Below are positions 63,188 to 64,000 of a stretch of 64,000 nucleotides of DNA, piece by piece (within the stretch, counting starts at the first letter, position 1; each line of letters opens with the position of its first letter). The notes below the pieces were generated by a model. It worked only from the letters and a program-made list of their open reading frames with translations, had not been told where the DNA came from and made no database searches. Source of the stretch: an uncultured Caryophanales bacterium (GTDB lineage: Bacteria > Bacillota_I > Bacilli_A > RFN20 > CAG-826); the NCBI GenBank assembly GCA_902464635.1, contig CABQKC010000003.1, positions 1 through 64,000 on the forward strand. Direction: 5' to 3'. A program made the position numbers and the translations under genes.

Positions 63188-64000
63188 TAAATTATTACCA
63201 ATCGCCATTATTTCGCTTTCCTTGATGTCAACTTCGGTCCAGCCGAATTTAATTAAGGCAAGTGAATCTAACGAAGAATCTACAGGCGAATCAGTTGTAG
63301 AAGAAAATAAAACCAGAATCAAACTATATCAAGTTGAAAGCCCATTTAATTTCCATACGACTTTGCAACAAAAATATATTGATGACGGAAATCTTTCTAT
63401 TGCTAAATATGCAAAAGGAGAGGCAGAGATTTCCCAACCTGAATCACTTAAGATTGAATGGGATATATTTGATTATGAAGGGGAAAAGAGGCCTTATTAC
63501 ACATTGAGGTTATCTGAAAATAATGATTTCTCTTCTTCTTGGACTTATAGGACTTATGATACTTTCTATTATGTTTATAACCTTAAGCTAGCTACCAAAT
63601 ATTATTATTCGGTATCTGCTAGCATTGATGGAAATCTAGTAACTAGCGAGACTAAGTATTTTGTCACCGCGAATACTTCCATTAGGAATCTCCGCCTTGA
63701 TGGGGTCATCAATGTGCGTGATGTCGGTGGATGGAGAAATAGGGAAGGCAAATTCATGGTCAAGCAAGGAATGGTCTATAGATCTGGACCATTTAATGTT
63801 TCCTATGCTTCTTCTATGCAAAAAAGCATTACTTCATCCGGATTAATCGAAGCATCTAGATTAGGGATAAAGACCGAAATAGATTTAAGGACAGTCAATA
63901 ATAATGAAGTAGGGGGTTTAAAGTCAGTTAGCCCATTAGGAAGCGGAGTCAAATATATCCAAGCCCCGTTAGATTATAATTATCCAGAAAAGATATTTAC
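63180..64000 (+). CDS. Secreted tyrosine/dual-specificity phosphatase-like protein, partial
   Basis: The frame runs off the window after 273 residues. A signal peptide (about 1-28) leads into a fibronectin-III-like domain (about 55-160, YYTLRLSENNDF..LATKYYYSVSASI). An IphP/Y_phosphatase3 start follows: LDGVINVRDVGGW, VKQGMVYRSGP and TEIDLRT. The catalytic Cys-x5-Arg would lie beyond 64000. Extracellular phosphatases of this type occur next to surface proteins in Firmicutes. GGA precedes the ATG, which lies inside the end of the preceding gene, so both are co-expressed. Confidence 0.85.
   Translation, partial: MANKLLPIAIISLSLMSTSVQPNLIKASESNEESTGESVVEENKTRIKLYQVESPFNFHTTLQQKYIDDGNLSIAKYAKGEAEISQPESLKIEWDIFDYEGEKRPYYTLRLSENNDFSSSWTYRTYDTFYYVYNLKLATKYYYSVSASIDGNLVTSETKYFVTANTSIRNLRLDGVINVRDVGGWRNREGKFMVKQGMVYRSGPFNVSYASSMQKSITSSGLIEASRLGIKTEIDLRTVNNNEVGGLKSVSPLGSGVKYIQAPLDYNYPEKIF

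Noticed and set aside
1..64000. Mycoplasma-type genetic code (TGA as Trp)
   Set aside because: TGA closes several genes in ATGA overlaps, and tryptophan is encoded by TGG throughout.

Overview
The window is AT-rich chromosomal DNA from a low-GC Gram-positive lineage, most likely an uncultured gut or rumen Bacilli/Erysipelotrichales-type bacterium. This rests on the many lipoproteins with Ser-rich linkers behind a lipobox, the AGGAG ribosome sites, the leaderless or TTGACA/TATAAT-type promoters, and the family content. TGA is used as a genuine stop in several ATGA gene overlaps (2874, 29646, 34714, 39060, 57354), so the standard bacterial code applies and not the Mycoplasma code. The organism assignment is inference; no rRNA or marker gene is present.

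Region 1-23.9 kb is a patchwork of short units. These are fucU (L-fucose mutarotase), four scattered single tRNA genes (Arg-CCT, Ala-GGC, Leu-CAG, Arg-CCG), a pair of membrane sensor kinases without a response regulator, a PII-like protein, an XRE/ADP-ribosylglycohydrolase fusion bracketed by a duplicated 83-bp divergent-promoter module, and a cyclophilin/TetR/oleate hydratase group. They continue with a DUF2089-like regulator, a small membrane protein and a possible pore-forming secreted protein, then a GH3/esterase group. Around 15.4-17.4 kb lies an odd island: a candidate 280-nt structured RNA with a closing stem, a Shine-Dalgarno-sequestering hairpin with a 17-codon ORF, a YhcG-type nuclease gene broken by one missing A, a repeated 27-bp hairpin, and an AraC C-terminal fragment next to tRNA-Arg. 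After this come a frameshifted membrane protein, a Cys/His-repeat lipoprotein, a flavodoxin-type reductase, and a sugar-transferase/O-antigen-polymerase-like pair.

Region 24-33.9 kb has a DUF4143-type ATPase and four large surface proteins (three lipoproteins in one operon, then a secreted protein made of repeated sandwich modules).

Region 34-61 kb is the centrepiece: 19 genes, all on the plus strand and almost without gaps, that look like one 25.8-kb glycan-utilisation operon. It holds an LplABC-like sugar importer with an unusual coiled-coil-bearing ATPase, a second ATPase, a six-helix membrane protein and a membrane-anchored lipoprotein. It also carries an AraC regulator, GH43, GH3, a TIM-barrel enzyme, SGNH and sialate-O-acetylesterase-type esterases, a parallel-beta-helix lipoprotein, two giant adhesin or glycan-binding lipoproteins, and an alpha/beta-hydrolase fused to a GH110-like alpha-galactosidase. 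A convergent GH109-like Gfo/Idh/MocA enzyme follows. GH110, GH109, acetylesterases and fucU together suggest host mucin or blood-group-type glycans as substrate, although GH43/GH3 would also fit plant galactans. The window ends with a surface protein carrying beta-sandwich repeats and the start of a secreted tyrosine-phosphatase-like protein.
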